DNA of 64,000 nucleotides, taken from positions 1 to 64,000 of the forward strand of contig NZ_SNWE01000022.1 in the NCBI RefSeq assembly GCF_004362395.1. Direction: 5' to 3'. Position 1 is the stretch's first letter, and every line of letters starts with the position of its first letter. The notes below the pieces were generated by a model. That model was not told where the DNA came from. It did not search any database and was given only the letters and a program-made list of their open reading frames with translations. Made by a program: the position numbers and the translations under genes. This document shows, in pieces, positions 8,273-16,749 of the stretch. This DNA is from Salegentibacter sp. 24. GTDB lineage: Bacteria > Bacteroidota > Bacteroidia > Flavobacteriales > Flavobacteriaceae.

Positions 8273-9484
8273 TTATATCAGTTTTGTTTTTATAATGGTC
8301 TCCGTGGTTAAACTTTTATGAACGGGGCAGCGATCTGCAATTTCCAGTAATCGCTGTTTTTGTTGTTCATCTAAATCTCCTATAAGTTTTATCTCTCTTT
8401 TGAAGGTGTCTATTTTTGAATCATTTTTTTCGCAATTTTCACAATCTAATTCATGTTCTCGCGCATAATATACATGGGTTTCTACATCTTCTAACGGCCA
8501 TTTTTTTCGTTTGGCATACATTTGAAGTGTCATAGAGGTACAGGCAGCTAAACCAGAAGACAAAAATTGATATGGAGTTGGGCCGTAATCCTTTCCACCG
8601 GCGCTTACTGGTTCGTCTGCCAGGAAGGTATGATTTCCTGCTTTCATACTTGTGGTAAAAGCATCCTCTTTTTCTAAGCCGGCTACAACATCTGCATTAG
8701 ATTCAGGAATTTCTATTTTGGGAATTTCTAAATAACGCGAAGCCCAGGAAGCAATAACATTTCCAGCATATGTGGCGTCAGTTTCACAAGCAAGTAAATG
8801 CTCTGCCCCGTCAAGGGAGATAAAACTCTTTGGATGTCTTGCAGCTAAATATAATTCTTCGGCATTCTTAATACTTACAATATTATCCTGTGGGGAATGC
8901 ATAATGAGAAGCGATTTTTTAAGATCTCTGAGGTAGGCTTTCAATTTATGTTTTTTAATATCTTCAAGAAATTGTTTTTTGATTTTGAAAGAGCGGCCAC
9001 CTATATTTACCTGGGCTTCTCCGTGTTTCTCAATCTCCTCTACATTATTTTCTATTAAATGCTGTACATGGGCTGTTGTAGAGGGTGCTGCGATGGTGGT
9101 AACAGCCTTAACCGATACCATTTCTTTTGCGGCGAATAATACCGCCGCGCCTCCAAGGGAGTGACCGATTAAAAGGCCTGGTGCTTTATGTTCCTGTTCT
9201 AAATAAGATGCAGCAGCCAGCAGATCCTGTATGTTTCCTGAAAAATTACTGTCTGAAAAGTCCCCCTGGCTTTCTCCTAATCCGGTAAAATCGAATCGTA
9301 AAACACCATACCCATTTTTGGCCAAGGTGCGACTGATATTTTTTGCAGCAAAGAAATTTTTATTGCAGGTAAAACAGTGCGCAAATAGCACGAAATTATG
9401 CGGGTCCTGATTAAAGGGGAGCTCCAGGTAACCTGATAGATCATCACCATTATTATTCTTAAAATTTACTTTTTCGGTTTTCAT
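8273..9484 (-). CDS. bifunctional alpha/beta hydrolase - OsmC fusion
   Basis: This 403-residue fusion joins two catalytic modules. Residues 1-255 are an alpha/beta hydrolase with nucleophile Ser109 in GHSLGG. Residues about 270-403 are an OsmC/Ohr-type domain with two conserved cysteines, Cys315 in LAACTSM and Cys386 in DRCPVHK, as in thiol-dependent hydroperoxide reductases. The architecture recurs in Bacteroidota and Proteobacteria; its substrate is not established. An additional CENC pair lies between the two catalytic cysteines. The gene is monocistronic, lies upstream of the superoxide dismutase on the same strand, and is probably part of oxidative-stress defence. Confidence 0.92.
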   Translation of the reverse strand: MKTEKVNFKNNNGDDLSGYLELPFNQDPHNFVLFAHCFTCNKNFFAAKNISRTLAKNGYGVLRFDFTGLGESQGDFSDSNFSGNIQDLLAAASYLEQEHKAPGLLIGHSLGGAAVLFAAKEMVSVKAVTTIAAPSTTAHVQHLIENNVEEIEKHGEAQVNIGGRSFKIKKQFLEDIKKHKLKAYLRDLKKSLLIMHSPQDNIVSIKNAEELYLAARHPKSFISLDGAEHLLACETDATYAGNVIASWASRYLEIPKIEIPESNADVVAGLEKEDAFTTSMKAGNHTFLADEPVSAGGKDYGPTPYQFLSSGLAACTSMTLQMYAKRKKWPLEDVETHVYYAREHELDCENCEKNDSKIDTFKREIKLIGDLDEQQKQRLLEIADRCPVHKSLTTETIIKTKLI

Positions 9485-9537
9485 AGCCCAATTTATTTTT
9501 CAATTTACAAATTGTTTGATTGATCTACAGCAAAAAA

Positions 9538-9593
9538 AAACTGATTAAAAATCTAAAACAGGTTTGATTCTGTCTATGACTTTTAATCAGTTT
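9538..9593 (-). terminator. terminator of the sugar-oxidation operon
   Basis: Perfect 13-base arms AAACTGATTAAAA (9538-9550) and TTTTAATCAGTTT (9581-9593) flank a 30-base loop that has its own ACAG/CTGT pairing. On the minus strand it runs straight into a T-tract (complement of 9532-9540). It closes the five-gene operon that ends at 9617. Confidence 0.85.
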
Positions 9594-9616
9594 GTTTATT
9601 AATTCCGGAAGTAGTA

Positions 9617-10375
9617 TTATTCCAGCTCTTTTATTTTAATGTTCCTGAACCAAACTTTATTACCGTGGTCCTGCAGGGCTATATGACCTTCCCTGTTCTT
9701 CCCAAAATCTTCCCAATCTTTAAATTTTGAATTTTCCACCAATTTACGCCATTCTTCGCCGTGAACAGGGAATTCATTGATTAAAGTTCCGTTTAGACGA
9801 ACTGAGCCTTTGTTGGTTTTATGGTTAATTCTAATCACTGTTTCATTCCACTCTCCAGCGTTTCTGGTTTTGTCTTCGCTTGGGGGCATCATATCGTATA
9901 GTGCACCAGCCTGTCTATCTTCACCATTTTTTGCATCTGGATGTAATTTATTATCCAGTATTTGAATCTCAGGACCGGTTAAGTAGGGCTCAGAGAATTC
10001 TTCACCTTCCTTAACACCCCACATAATTCCACTATTTCCGCCCTCTGAAATTTTCCATTCCAGGGAAAGTTCAAAATTTGAATAGGTGTTTTCTGTAATG
10101 AGGTTTTCAGAACCCTCACGCTCGCCTTGGGCAGGGGTGAAGGCAAGAACGCCGTCTTTTACCTGCCACTGGTCTGAAATTGAATCCGCGTTAAAGGCTT
10201 TCCAGTCCTCCAGGTTATCTCCATCTAACAGGTGTTTCCATTGATCTTCATTACTGGCTGTAGCAGTAGTATCATTGCTCATATCAGCTTGTGTTGCATC
10301 TTTTTCTTTTTTATCAGATTTACAGGCCGTGGCCATTACTGCGGCAATTACTAAAATTAAAGAGGTTTTTTTCAT
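9617..10375 (-). CDS. DUF1080 lipoprotein (3-keto-disaccharide hydrolase family)
   Basis: This 252-residue lipoprotein (MATAC, Cys18) carries one DUF1080 / PF06439 beta-sandwich domain over residues 45-250. Visible blocks are WKHLLDGDNLEDWKAF, NFELSLEWKISEGGNSGI and GHIALQDHGNKVWFRNIKI. The family is named for 3-keto-disaccharide hydrolase activity: cleaving the glycosidic bond of a sugar already oxidised at C3. It is the last gene of the operon, 10 bases after the isomerase-like gene. With a GMC dehydrogenase pair divergent from the operon, hydrolysis or elimination of 3-keto-glycosides outside the inner membrane is the most likely role. The substrate is unknown. Confidence 0.9.
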   Translation of the reverse strand: MKKTSLILVIAAVMATACKSDKKEKDATQADMSNDTTATASNEDQWKHLLDGDNLEDWKAFNADSISDQWQVKDGVLAFTPAQGEREGSENLITENTYSNFELSLEWKISEGGNSGIMWGVKEGEEFSEPYLTGPEIQILDNKLHPDAKNGEDRQAGALYDMMPPSEDKTRNAGEWNETVIRINHKTNKGSVRLNGTLINEFPVHGEEWRKLVENSKFKDWEDFGKNREGHIALQDHGNKVWFRNIKIKELE

Positions 10376-10385
10376 TTGTATATAT

Positions 10386-11441
10386 TTAATTAAGTCCTAA
10401 AATTTGTTTTAATTTTTGTTCGTCGATTTCACTACCAGCAAAATCATCAAATTTCTTTTCGGTAGCTTCAATAATATGGCTTTGAATAAATGGAGCTCCT
10501 TCACGAGCGCCCTGGTCCGGTGATTTTATGCAACATTCCCATTCAAGAACCGCCCAGACATCACAACCATATTCGGTTAATTTAGAAAATATGGTTTTAA
10601 AATCTACCTGCCCATCTCCTGGATGCCTATAGCGTCCGGCGCGGTCTATCCAATCTCCATAGCCACCAAAGGAACCTTTTTTTCCTGTAGGATTAAATTC
10701 GGCATCTTTTACATGGAACATTTTTATGAATTCATGGTAATGATCTATGTAGGAAATATAGTCTAACTGTTGCAGCACAAAATGGCTGGGATCGTACAAT
10801 AAATTTACCCGTTTATGATTATGAGTCGCCTCAAGGAAACGTTCAAAAGTAACGCCGTCGTGAAGGTCTTCTCCCGGATGAATTTCATAACAAAGATCTA
10901 CGCCCTGCTCATCAAATTCATTTAATATGGGGGTCCAGCGTTTTGCAAGTTCCTGAAACCCCATTTCTACCAGGCCTTCCGGTCTTTGGGGCCAGGGATG
11001 GGCAGTATGCCAAAGCAAAGATCCACTAAAGGTCCCGTGAACATCTAAACCAAAATGCCTGCTGGCTCGGGCTGCGCTTTTCATTTGATCAACAGCCCAT
11101 TGAGTTCTGGCTTTTGGATTGCCTTTGACCTTATCGGGTGCAAAATTATCGAACATGGTATCGTAGGCTGAATGTACCGCTACAAGCTGCCCCTGTAGAT
11201 GGGTACAAAGTTCGGTGACTTCCAGTCCGTAAGATTCTACTTTTCCTTTAATTTCCTGGCAATAATCCTTACTTTGTCCGGCTTTTTTTAAATCGATCAA
11301 AGCTGATTCCCAGGTCGGGATTTGAATTCCCTTATATCCTAAATCTGCAGCCCATTTGCAAAGGCCATCCAAACTGTTGAATGGCGCTTTATTATCCATA
11401 AATTGAGCTAAATAAACCGCAGGTCCTTTTACTGTTTTCAT
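10386..11441 (-). CDS. sugar phosphate isomerase/epimerase-like TIM barrel (cytoplasmic)
   Basis: The 351-residue protein has the xylose-isomerase-like AP-endonuclease-2 fold. Metal-site acidic and histidine residues appear in DLCYEIHPGEDLHDG, NLLYDPSHFV, MFHVKDAEFN and WAVLEWECC. There is no signal peptide, so it acts in the cytoplasm. It sits 12 bases after the Gfo/Idh/MocA gene. In this type of cluster such TIM barrels are candidates for the epimerase, isomerase or 3-keto-sugar eliminase step. The specific reaction cannot be read from sequence. Confidence 0.9.
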   Translation of the reverse strand: MKTVKGPAVYLAQFMDNKAPFNSLDGLCKWAADLGYKGIQIPTWESALIDLKKAGQSKDYCQEIKGKVESYGLEVTELCTHLQGQLVAVHSAYDTMFDNFAPDKVKGNPKARTQWAVDQMKSAARASRHFGLDVHGTFSGSLLWHTAHPWPQRPEGLVEMGFQELAKRWTPILNEFDEQGVDLCYEIHPGEDLHDGVTFERFLEATHNHKRVNLLYDPSHFVLQQLDYISYIDHYHEFIKMFHVKDAEFNPTGKKGSFGGYGDWIDRAGRYRHPGDGQVDFKTIFSKLTEYGCDVWAVLEWECCIKSPDQGAREGAPFIQSHIIEATEKKFDDFAGSEIDEQKLKQILGLN

Positions 11442-11453
11442 TTTTATTAAATT

Positions 11454-12593
11454 TTATGCTTCTAATTGCACCCAAACATTCCCTTTGGCGTGAGAATCTA
11501 CTACTTTTTCTATAAAATTCATTCCTCGTATTCCGTCTTTCATAGTAGGAAATTCTCCCGGATGATATTTTTCGCCATTAATGGCCCTGGCAACTCCTTT
11601 GTAGATATTACCCATAGAATCAAAAATACCTTCCGGGTGCCCCGGAGGTAATTTACTGCCATCTAATGCTAAAGCCGAATTATACTGGTGCCCGGGTTTT
11701 AATACTTTAATCGGTTGCCCGTCTTCTAACTTATAAAGGTAATTAGGGTTTTCCTGTTCCCATTTTAAACCCGCCTTTTTTCCGTAAATCTTAACGGCAA
11801 AATTATTTTCTTCTCCCGTAGCAATCTGGCTGGATCTTAGCACTCCCTTTACATAGTCTGAAAAACGTAACAGCACAGTACCATCTACATCCATTTTATT
11901 ATCAGAGTAAACGTAGTTTAGATCGGCTAATAGTTCTTTAACTTCCAGGCCTGAAACATACTCTATCATATCAAAGGCGTGTGTTCCAATGTCTCCAATA
12001 CAGCAGCTAATACCTCCTTTTTCTGGATCAAGACGCCAAATGCTATTTCTTTCCTCTTTATTGTGAATAATTGGGTTGATCCAACCCTGATAATACTGCA
12101 CGTCGATCTTCTGGATTTCACCAATCTCTCCCGCGGCTATCATTTCTTTCATCTGGCGAATCATGGGGTAACCGGTATAGGTGTAAGTTACCGCAAATAC
12201 AGTTTTCGATTTGTTGAGGGTATCTTCAAGGATTTTAGCTTCTTTATAAGTAGTGGTCATTGGTTTTTCACAGATCACGTGGAAACCATTTTCCAATAAT
12301 TGTTTAGCCATTGGGAAGTGAAGAAAGTTTGGCGTTAGAATAGAGACTGCCTTTATGCGTTCTTCCTCTGGTAATTTAGCTTCTTCACTAATTAAATGGT
12401 CTAAATCTTTATAAACCCGATCAGTTCCAATGCCCAATTCCTGGGCAAATTTTTTGCTTTCTTCCAATTCGGGATTAAAAACCCCACCTACGAATTCAAA
12501 TTTATCATACATCGTAGAAGCGACACGGTGCAAGATCCCGATAAGGGAATCGCCGCCACCGCCCAATACTCCTAATTTTATTTTTTTACTCAT
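11454..12593 (-). CDS. Gfo/Idh/MocA-family NAD(P)-dependent sugar oxidoreductase
   Basis: The 379-residue protein has an N-terminal Rossmann fold (KLGVLGGGGDSLIG, residues 6-19) and the family's EKP signature at 109-111 (VICEKPMTTT). The C-terminal Gfo/Idh/MocA alpha/beta domain includes CCIGDIGTHAFDMIEYV, which carries the catalytic-region Asp and His. These enzymes oxidise or reduce cyclic sugars, often at C3. In this operon it could reduce the imported 3-keto-sugar back to the parent hexose using NAD(P)H, or oxidise glycosides at C3. The start at 12593 is 23 bases after the permease stop. Confidence 0.92.
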   Translation of the reverse strand: MSKKIKLGVLGGGGDSLIGILHRVASTMYDKFEFVGGVFNPELEESKKFAQELGIGTDRVYKDLDHLISEEAKLPEEERIKAVSILTPNFLHFPMAKQLLENGFHVICEKPMTTTYKEAKILEDTLNKSKTVFAVTYTYTGYPMIRQMKEMIAAGEIGEIQKIDVQYYQGWINPIIHNKEERNSIWRLDPEKGGISCCIGDIGTHAFDMIEYVSGLEVKELLADLNYVYSDNKMDVDGTVLLRFSDYVKGVLRSSQIATGEENNFAVKIYGKKAGLKWEQENPNYLYKLEDGQPIKVLKPGHQYNSALALDGSKLPPGHPEGIFDSMGNIYKGVARAINGEKYHPGEFPTMKDGIRGMNFIEKVVDSHAKGNVWVQLEA

Positions 12594-12616
12594 ATTTTTA
12601 TAATCTTTTTGCTTGG

Positions 12617-13852
12617 TTAAATTTCAATATCTTTTTTCTCGATTTTTTCATTTTTGAAGAAAATAGCAAATAATATCATAACTACAAAGGCAAAACCTGC
12701 CGGAACTATCCAAATTTGTTCCCAGTCATGGGTGCCATCCGCGTAGAGATAAAGGTCACTAATTTTTCCTGCTACCCAGAAACCAACTAGCATTCCTACG
12801 CCATAAGTAGCCAGGGTGATTAAACCTTGTGCTGCACTTTTAATTTTTGGTCCTGCTTTAGAATCGGTATAGATCTGGCCGGATACAAAGAAAAAGTCAT
12901 AGCAAATTCCATGGAGCGCAATTCCTATTATTAGCATATAAACCAATTCGCCTGCATTCCCGTAGGCAAAAAGTAAATAACGAAGTACCCAGGCAAACAT
13001 CCCAGCCAATAACGTAATTTTAAAACCAAATTTTTTAAAAAAGAAAGGCAGTAATAAGAGAAATAAGGCTTCAGAAATTTGGCCTATAGACATCATAAAA
13101 GTGGGATCTTCCATCCCTACTTCAGAAAGAAAAGGGTTGGCGTTTTGATAATAAAAAGCCAGTGGAATACAAATCAATACTGATGAGATAAAAAACATTA
13201 AAAAGTTTCTTCCTTTAAGAAGCGCCAATGCTTCCAGTCCTAAAATATCAGACAAAGTCACTTTCTCACCTTTGCTGCTTGGAGGCGTCTTAGGTAAGGT
13301 AAAACTAAAAAATCCTAAAATTGCAGATGCAATCGCAGACATTAAAAAGGTATATTTAAGCATTCCATCTTCCCGGGCTATTTCTGCATCCCAGCCAAAT
13401 ACCAAGCTAATTACCACACCGGAAACAATCCAGCCAATAGTTCCAAAGACTCTAATACTTGAAAATTGTTTAGAAGGATCTGTCATCTGATAGAAAGAAA
13501 TCGAATTTACCAAAGCCAGGGTTGGCATATAAATAATCATATATCCCAAAACAAAGGGATAAAAAACGGTAAATTCATCTGCCTGGAACATCATATAGAG
13601 CAAAACTGCTCCTACTAAATGAAGGAATCCCAGGATGCGCTCGGCATTAAAAAAGCGATCGGCAATAAGACCAATTATAAAGGGAGCAATAATGGCTCCC
13701 CAGGATTGTGTAGAAAACGCCATCCCTGTTTGGGCACCGGTAGCGCTTAAATTGAGGCCTAAAAACGTTCCTAAAGTTACAAACCATCCACCCCAAATAA
13801 AAAACTGGAGGAACATCATGGTTGATAGTTGAAATCTGGTTAAACTTTTCAT
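12617..13852 (-). CDS. NupG-like MFS permease (nucleoside:H+ symporter family)
   Basis: The 411-residue protein has about 12 membrane helices and the Nuc_H_symport pattern: FLQFFIWGGWFVTLGTFL at the N-terminus and the loop SIRVFGTIGWIVSG near residue 130. A cytoplasmic central loop follows helix 6 (PKTPPSSKGEKV). Although the family is named for nucleosides, Bacteroidota members inside Gfo/Idh/MocA clusters probably carry sugars or 3-keto-sugars across the inner membrane. That substrate is inference from context. It lies 18 bases after the periplasmic isomerase-like gene. Confidence 0.9.
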   Translation of the reverse strand: MKSLTRFQLSTMMFLQFFIWGGWFVTLGTFLGLNLSATGAQTGMAFSTQSWGAIIAPFIIGLIADRFFNAERILGFLHLVGAVLLYMMFQADEFTVFYPFVLGYMIIYMPTLALVNSISFYQMTDPSKQFSSIRVFGTIGWIVSGVVISLVFGWDAEIAREDGMLKYTFLMSAIASAILGFFSFTLPKTPPSSKGEKVTLSDILGLEALALLKGRNFLMFFISSVLICIPLAFYYQNANPFLSEVGMEDPTFMMSIGQISEALFLLLLPFFFKKFGFKITLLAGMFAWVLRYLLFAYGNAGELVYMLIIGIALHGICYDFFFVSGQIYTDSKAGPKIKSAAQGLITLATYGVGMLVGFWVAGKISDLYLYADGTHDWEQIWIVPAGFAFVVMILFAIFFKNEKIEKKDIEI

Positions 13853-13870
13853 TATCTTTTTTAGCTTCTC

Positions 13871-14884
13871 TTAATTGTTATTACTGTTTAATTTGCTTCC
13901 AACTTCCATTAAAAGTTCTTTGGTGGCTAGGATACCTTCTTCTGCCGAGAGATCTTCACCTTCATATTCTACGCCGACATAACCTGTGTAACCAGCATCC
14001 TGGACTATTTTCAGAATCCTTTCATAATCAAGGGTGGTTTCTTCACCTTCTTCGTTGAATTTGTAAGACTTGGCGCTTACGGACTTTGCATAAGGCATCA
14101 TCTCTTTTATTCCCTGGTATTTTGGATATTCTTCAATGCATTTTGCTTCCCATCGCTCGCCGCCTTCTCGTTTTAGACAGAAATTACCAAAATCGGGTAG
14201 TGTTCCGGCATTTTCCATATTCACTCCTTCCATTACTTCTACTAAAAGTTCAGCATTTGAAGAAAGGTAACCGTGATTTTCAACCAAAACATTTACATTT
14301 TTCTTTGCAGCATATTCGCTAAGCGCTTTTAAGCCTTTTATAGCTGAATCTTTCCATACCTGGGGATCTTCACTTCCGAACAGATTTACCCTAATTGAGT
14401 GGGCTCCCAGAAAGCTGGCGGCATCTACCCATTTTTTATGATTTTCTACTGCTTTTTGACGTTCTGCTGGATCCGGGCTTGCTAATTCTCCCTCACCATC
14501 TACCATAATTAAAACATTATCGACATTAAATTTTTCACTTTTAGCTTTTAAAGTATCCAAAACTTTTTGCATTGCTTCTTCAGGGTTTTCTGCCTCGGCA
14601 ATTTGAGGAGCATAAAAAGAGCTAACATATTCAATACCTTTAAAACCCAATTCGTTTGCTTTTTCAGCGAAATCCATAGGATCCAATTCCCCAGCAAAAA
14701 TGGGTTTATTAAGTGACCATTGCGCCAAGGAAATGTCGAAAAATGGTTCAGCATTTTGTTCGGTTTGTACTTGAGTGGTTTCTATACTTTCATTTTCTGA
14801 TTTTTGATCCTTACAGGAATAAATTCCCAGGGATAAAAAAAGAATCAATAAATAGGATAAAATTTTGGTTGGTGTAATTTTCAT
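13871..14884 (-). CDS. sugar phosphate isomerase/epimerase-like lipoprotein
   Basis: The first gene of the operon encodes a 337-residue TIM-barrel protein of the xylose-isomerase-like family carrying a lipoprotein signal (LGIYSC, Cys24). Unlike the cytoplasmic paralogue at 10386-11441 it is exported. The barrel blocks include DISLAQWSLNKPIF, VNVLVENHGYLS and AGYTGYVGVEYEGED, with acidic residues typical of the metal site. An exported isomerase-like enzyme cannot be acting on phosphorylated cytoplasmic sugars. An isomerase, epimerase or eliminase step on a 3-keto-glycoside in the periplasm or at the surface is the most reasonable inference. Confidence 0.9.
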   Translation of the reverse strand: MKITPTKILSYLLILFLSLGIYSCKDQKSENESIETTQVQTEQNAEPFFDISLAQWSLNKPIFAGELDPMDFAEKANELGFKGIEYVSSFYAPQIAEAENPEEAMQKVLDTLKAKSEKFNVDNVLIMVDGEGELASPDPAERQKAVENHKKWVDAASFLGAHSIRVNLFGSEDPQVWKDSAIKGLKALSEYAAKKNVNVLVENHGYLSSNAELLVEVMEGVNMENAGTLPDFGNFCLKREGGERWEAKCIEEYPKYQGIKEMMPYAKSVSAKSYKFNEEGEETTLDYERILKIVQDAGYTGYVGVEYEGEDLSAEEGILATKELLMEVGSKLNSNNN

Positions 14885-14938
14885 GGAATGAATTTAAAAG
14901 TTACTAGGATTTGATTTTACTGATATTTTTTGGATCTT

Positions 14939-14952
14939 AAAAGTATACTTTT
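14939..14952. promoter_or_regulatory. 14-base palindrome in the divergent sugar-oxidation promoter region
   Basis: AAAAGTATACTTTT is a perfect palindrome located between the two divergent units, just downstream of the proposed minus-strand -7 element. It could be an operator for a dimeric regulator. AT-rich DNA gives such palindromes by chance, so confidence is modest. Confidence 0.35.
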
Positions 14953-14963
14953 TTTTAAAGAAG

Positions 14964-14971
14964 CAAAATTA
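14964..14971 (-). promoter_or_regulatory. -7 element TAATTTTG for the minus-strand operon
   Basis: The minus strand reads TAATTTTG, matching TAnnTTTG. Transcription would begin near 14957, about 70 bases before the start at 14884. No clear TTTG -33 element is seen. Confidence 0.4.
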
Positions 14972-14985
14972 TAACCTTAAATTTA

Positions 14986-14993
14986 TATATTTG
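14986..14993 (+). promoter_or_regulatory. -7 element TATATTTG for the GMC dehydrogenase
   Basis: TATATTTG matches the Bacteroidota -7 consensus. Transcription would begin near 15000, about 35 bases before the GTG start. A consensus -33 is not evident. Confidence 0.45.
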
Positions 14994-15034
14994 GAAGGAT
15001 TCGATGAACTAAATTATTAATAAACTACAAGACA

Positions 15035-16738
15035 GTGAGCAATTTTTATGAAAATGACACTTATGATGCTATCGTCGTAGGTACAGGAATTAGCGGTGGT
15101 TGGGCCGCAAAAGAACTCAGTGAAAAAGGATTTAAAACTCTCGTTCTTGAACGTGGACGTATGGTCAAACATATTGAAGATTATCCTACAATGAACGATG
15201 ATCCCTGGGATTATAAATTTAAAGGTCAGTTAACCCGAGAGGAAGAAAAACGACAACAGAAACAATCCCGTACGGGCTATACCACTAATAAAGCAAGTGC
15301 ACACTGGTTTGTTGATGATATTAAGCATCCGTATAATGAAGTTAAAAGGTTTGACTGGATGCGGGGTTATCACGTTGGCGGAAGGTCTATTATGTGGGGA
15401 CGTCACAGTTACCGATTGAGCAATATAGACTTCACAGCCAATAAAAATGATGGTCACGGTGTGGATTGGCCAATTAGATATAATGATATCGCCCCCTGGT
15501 ATGATTATGTTGAATCTTATATAGGAGTAAGTGGAGAAAATCTGGGCTTAAAACAGTTGCCAGATGGTAAATTTCTTCCACAAATGCCACTAAACTGTGT
15601 AGAAGATCATCTTAAAAAAAGTATGGCCGAAAATTTTGACGATGGTCGGGTATTAACTGCAGGCCGGGTTGCCCATATTACCGGTGACAAGGAATTTGAA
15701 GGCCGTTCCAATTGTCAGTATAGAAACCGTTGTATTAGAGGTTGTCCTTATGGAGGGTATTTTAGCAGTAACTCCTCGACCTTACCTGCCGCTGAGCGTA
15801 CAGGAAATATGACCTTAAGACCAAATTCTGTGGTTCACGAGGTCGTTTACGATCCAGAAACCAAATTGGCTACGGGGGTAAAGATTATAGATGCGGAAAC
15901 TAAAGAAGAAATTGAATTTAAAGCGAATGTGATTTTCCTTTGTGCATCAGCAATAGCCTCCACAAGTATTCTTATGCAATCAAAATCTGATAGATTTGAG
16001 AACGGCATGGGGAATGATAGTGGAGAATTAGGTCACAATGTAATGGATCATCATTTTCGCGCTGGAGCTTCGGCTAAGTACGATGGATTTGAAGATAAAT
16101 ATTATAAGGGACGCAAACCTAATGGAATCTATTTACCTCGATTTAGAAATATAAACGGAAACGATAAACTTAATTTCGTGCGTGGTTACGGTTACCAGGG
16201 TGGTGCTGGCCGTGGAGACTGGAGCGATACTATTGCGGAAGCTTCATACGGAAAGGAACTAAAAGAGGCTATTGTAAAACCCGGAGGCTGGACAATGGGA
16301 TTAATGGGCTTTGGTGAAACTTTGCCATATCACGAGAATAAAATGACCCTTGATTATGAAAAGACCGATCAGTGGGGCTTGCCAACTGTTACTTTTGATG
16401 CTGAGTTTAAAGAAAATGAACTTAAAATGAGAGAGGATATGGTAGAACAAGCAGTGGTTATGCTAGAAAAAGGTGGTTTTAAGGATATCGAGCCCTATGA
16501 TTATTTAGGAGCACCTGGATTAGGTATACACGAAATGGGAACTGCCAGAATGGGTAGAGATCCAAAAACCTCAGTGTTAAATGGAAATAATCAGGTACAT
16601 GCTGTTCCAAATGTATATGTTACTGATGGCTCTTTTATGACCTCTGCAGGTTGCCAGAATCCTTCGCTAACTTATATGGCCATGACTGCAAGAGCAGCAG
16701 ATCACGCTTCTAAGAATTTTAAAAAATCTAAAGCTTAA
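15035..16738 (+). CDS. GMC-family oxidoreductase, large subunit of a glucoside 3-dehydrogenase type enzyme
   Basis: The 567-residue FAD enzyme starts at GTG 15035. The FAD fold is at residues 11-25 (DAIVVGTGISGGWAA). The C-terminal GMC domain carries the catalytic pair His499 (GIHEMGTARMG) and Asn542 (GCQNPSLT). Residues 227-237 hold three cysteines (Cys227, Cys233, Cys237), a possible Fe-S site like that in bacterial FAD-glucose dehydrogenases. There is no signal peptide; export probably depends on the Tat signal of the small subunit encoded 11 bases downstream. It would oxidise a sugar or glycoside hydroxyl, plausibly at C3, and pass electrons to a cytochrome not encoded here. Confidence 0.9.
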   Translation: MSNFYENDTYDAIVVGTGISGGWAAKELSEKGFKTLVLERGRMVKHIEDYPTMNDDPWDYKFKGQLTREEEKRQQKQSRTGYTTNKASAHWFVDDIKHPYNEVKRFDWMRGYHVGGRSIMWGRHSYRLSNIDFTANKNDGHGVDWPIRYNDIAPWYDYVESYIGVSGENLGLKQLPDGKFLPQMPLNCVEDHLKKSMAENFDDGRVLTAGRVAHITGDKEFEGRSNCQYRNRCIRGCPYGGYFSSNSSTLPAAERTGNMTLRPNSVVHEVVYDPETKLATGVKIIDAETKEEIEFKANVIFLCASAIASTSILMQSKSDRFENGMGNDSGELGHNVMDHHFRAGASAKYDGFEDKYYKGRKPNGIYLPRFRNINGNDKLNFVRGYGYQGGAGRGDWSDTIAEASYGKELKEAIVKPGGWTMGLMGFGETLPYHENKMTLDYEKTDQWGLPTVTFDAEFKENELKMREDMVEQAVVMLEKGGFKDIEPYDYLGAPGLGIHEMGTARMGRDPKTSVLNGNNQVHAVPNVYVTDGSFMTSAGCQNPSLTYMAMTARAADHASKNFKKSKA

Positions 16739-16749
16739 AAATCACCGTT

